A stretch of DNA of 7,434 nucleotides from assembly GCA_016873595.1 (NCBI GenBank), contig VGWZ01000095.1, positions 1-7,434 of the forward strand, read 5' to 3'. Shown here piece after piece: positions 6,133-7,434 of the stretch (within the stretch, counting starts at the first letter, position 1; each line of letters begins with the position of its first letter). The position numbers were made by a program, and so were the translations under genes. Below the pieces are notes generated by a model. The model made no database searches. It was given only the letters and a program-made list of their open reading frames with translations, and was not told the origin of the DNA. Source of the stretch: Nitrospira sp. Its GTDB lineage: Bacteria; Nitrospirota; Thermodesulfovibrionia; Thermodesulfovibrionales; SM23-35.

Positions 6133-6177
6133 CAATGTCCCTATAATTTCTATATTTTTATATTTTTCTGTACTATA

Positions 6178-6219
6178 TTATCCCTTAATTTGAGAAATTA
6201 TATCTTTTAGTTCTGACAT
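6178..6219 (-). pseudogene. Possible 13-codon gene remnant after the attC-like site
   Basis: ATG at 6219 follows a GGGAGAA ribosome-like site seven bases upstream and reads MSELKDIISQIKG, then TAA at 6178-6180. The start lies 14 bases past the attC-like core, where a cassette gene would be expected to begin. The rest of the gene, if there was one, has been lost into AT-rich DNA and the repeat at 6138. It could also be chance. Confidence 0.25.
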
Positions 6220-6232
6220 GCTACTTCTCCCA

Positions 6233-6290
6233 AGCTAACGACTGAACTGTACAGTGGCTGAACGCCATCCACATAAGTGATTTGTTAAAT
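6233..6290 (-). other. attC-like imperfect hairpin (possible integron cassette junction)
   Basis: On the minus strand the segment starts ATTTAAC and ends GTTAGCT, close to the RYYYAAC...GTTRRRY boundaries of attC; the sixth base, C, is off consensus. The arms can pair as TAAC/GTTA (6236-6239 with 6284-6287), ACT/AGT (6246-6248 with 6276-6278) and GTGG/CCAC (6254-6257 with 6269-6272), with unpaired bases between. The length (58 bp) suits a short attC. The stop codon of the upstream HAD gene (6285-6287) lies inside the first box, as is common in cassettes. The stem is weak, so this remains a candidate. Confidence 0.35.
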
Positions 6291-7434
6291 AAAACTCATA
6301 ATAGTAGTCATAATTAATGCAAACATTATTACAATCAAGCCCATTTGAATAATGAAAAAAAGTCTAAATGCCGACTGCCCATTTTTATTCTCGTTCTTAC
6401 ATCCTTGTGACCCAGTCGCAATATATGTATAGACACTAAATAAAGGTATCCTATCTTTATGTTTTTTAATAAAATCAATTGTCGGTTTATGTATTCTTGG
6501 ACTGTCGTCAATTGTTAATGTTTTATCCAAATTAGGAAATATTTTATTCATCAACTCTGTAGATCCTAATTGATAATAGTGGTCTTTCGTAATTTTTACT
6601 ATAGCAGCAATGTTAAAGATGAGGGCTAAAAGATAAATCAACAATTTATCTTCTGTTCTTAAGTTTTTCTCTAAAATTCCTAAAACTACACCAGCTAACG
6701 TTATTGCTATCACTAAAACTGACCATAACATCGCATCGCGATGGCGCCAATCATTACAAAGTTGTTCATATTCTAACTTTTTTAACAGGTCTTCTTTTCT
6801 TGTGTGATGGTCGATCATAGTTTTAGTTAGGATAAAATCCATTGCTTTAGCAATTGTCGTAAAATTGTTAGTTGCTTGGGGTAGATTGATGCCAATAGAA
6901 CATCCTGCTTCGTTTAACATTGGAATATCATTTTCTCCGTCTCCTACTGCTATTGCTTCCTCTTTCTTGATTCCCTCTATTTCCAATATTTTTTTGAATG
7001 CAATTCCCTTGTTAATGCTTTTCGGTACAATTTCAAGAGAATCGCAATGCACGTATAGCTCAAGACTGCCTTGTTTATCTTGTAAGATTTCTTCAACATA
7101 TGATGTAATATTATCAAGAGTATCCTTAGATGGAATTTTAGGAAAAATCGTAAGATTAATAGTATTTGGCTGCAACCAAACAGATTTTTTATATTTATAA
7201 ATAATATGACTTTTTAACGATTCAATTAAAGACAAAAGATGCTCTTTTTCTTCAGTGTCAAATAGGGAGAACGCTTGCTCTGGCGGGAACTTTGCTGTAT
7301 AATAAATTACTGCACCATTTTCCCCAATAATTATTGGCTTTTGGATCCCTATTGTCTCGCAAAGCCACTAATATAGCTGGCAGGCTTGCCAGAAATTAAT
7401 GCTATTTTAATACCTTGAGATTCAATTAATTTAA
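6285..7434 (-). pseudogene. HAD-family phosphatase fused to a membrane domain (5' end outside window, one frame break)
   Basis: The minus strand enters the window as KLIESQGIKIALISGKPASY, then ISGFARQ and TAG (7349-7351). It resumes one frame over as GIQKPIIIGENGAVIYY and runs to TAA at 6285-6287; one missing base near 7350 explains the break. The first part is a HAD phosphatase of the Cof/SPP-like type: S in LISGKP (motif II), NKGIAFKKIL (motif III Lys) and AVGDGENDIPM (motif IV Asp pair). The DxD nucleophile must lie outside the window. After about 45 residues of charged linker (EYEQLCNDWRHRD) come two membrane helices (MLWSVLVIAITLAGVVLGIL; LLIYLLALIFNIAAIV), a soluble loop, and a third helix at the C terminus (LFFIIQMGLIVIMFALIM). 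The gene is visibly AT-richer than its neighbours. Substrate unknown. Confidence 0.75.

Larger units (their letters stand above)
5444..6133 (+). mobile_element. Internally deleted IS1182-type element (690 bp)
   Basis: The ends are a perfect 16-bp inverted repeat, AGCCTGTCTAAAAACT (5445-5460) and its complement (6117-6132), flanked by the direct repeat AATG (5440-5443 and 6134-6137). Only the 3' third of the transposase gene lies between them; about 1 kb, including the 5' part, is missing. The left end joins almost directly to the codons for KYLEGNKIDGYIP. This makes it a non-autonomous derivative that an intact relative could still move. It sits inside a copy of the 22-bp REP-like repeat. Confidence 0.8.

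Noticed and set aside
5452..6135. Minus-strand frames inside the deleted IS1182 element
   Set aside because: Antisense to a clear transposase remnant; no motifs of their own.

Overview
The window looks like a piece of a repeat-rich bacterial genome, probably a metagenome-derived contig. Genes sit on both strands. Shine-Dalgarno-type sites, IS4- and IS1182-type transposases, a PIN/ribbon-helix-helix toxin-antitoxin pair and short interspersed palindromes all point to a bacterium. The transposases and the GGGACACATCCC-type repeats remind me of anammox Planctomycetota (Brocadiaceae), but that is recall, not something the sequence proves. This is an accessory, decaying region: five reading-frame breaks fall in four genes, one insertion sequence is internally deleted, and only the toxin-antitoxin pair is clearly intact.

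Layout. Positions 1-107 hold the 5' end of an IS1182-type transposase running leftward out of the window. Positions 108-496 carry no credible gene but hold two families of short repeats. Positions 497-1841 (minus) are an exported calcineurin-like phosphoesterase with two one-base frame breaks, both in G/C runs. Positions 1885-3500 are a complete IS4-type element with 28-bp inverted ends; its transposase carries a 39-bp in-frame tandem duplication and a 16-nt palindromic insertion that breaks the frame. Positions 3647-4496 (minus) are a secreted gluzincin-type (peptidase MA-like) metalloprotease with one frame break, bracketed by inverted copies of a 22-bp repeat. Positions 4676-5334 (minus) are an intact PIN toxin and RHH antitoxin operon with a good promoter placed so close to the toxin start that the message may be leaderless. 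Positions 5444-6133 are a 690-bp internally deleted IS1182-type element with near-perfect inverted ends, sitting inside another copy of the 22-bp repeat. Positions 6285-7434 (minus) are a HAD-family phosphatase domain joined to a membrane domain, running out of the window and frame-broken; its stop codon lies inside an attC-like hairpin (6233-6290).

The main themes are (1) a 22-bp REP-like family with about six whole, split or half copies, two of which carry insertion sequences; (2) a possible integron-cassette junction behind the HAD-membrane gene; and (3) survival of an intact toxin-antitoxin pair among broken genes. The genes do not form one pathway. The phosphoesterase, protease and HAD protein all appear to be exported or membrane-linked.
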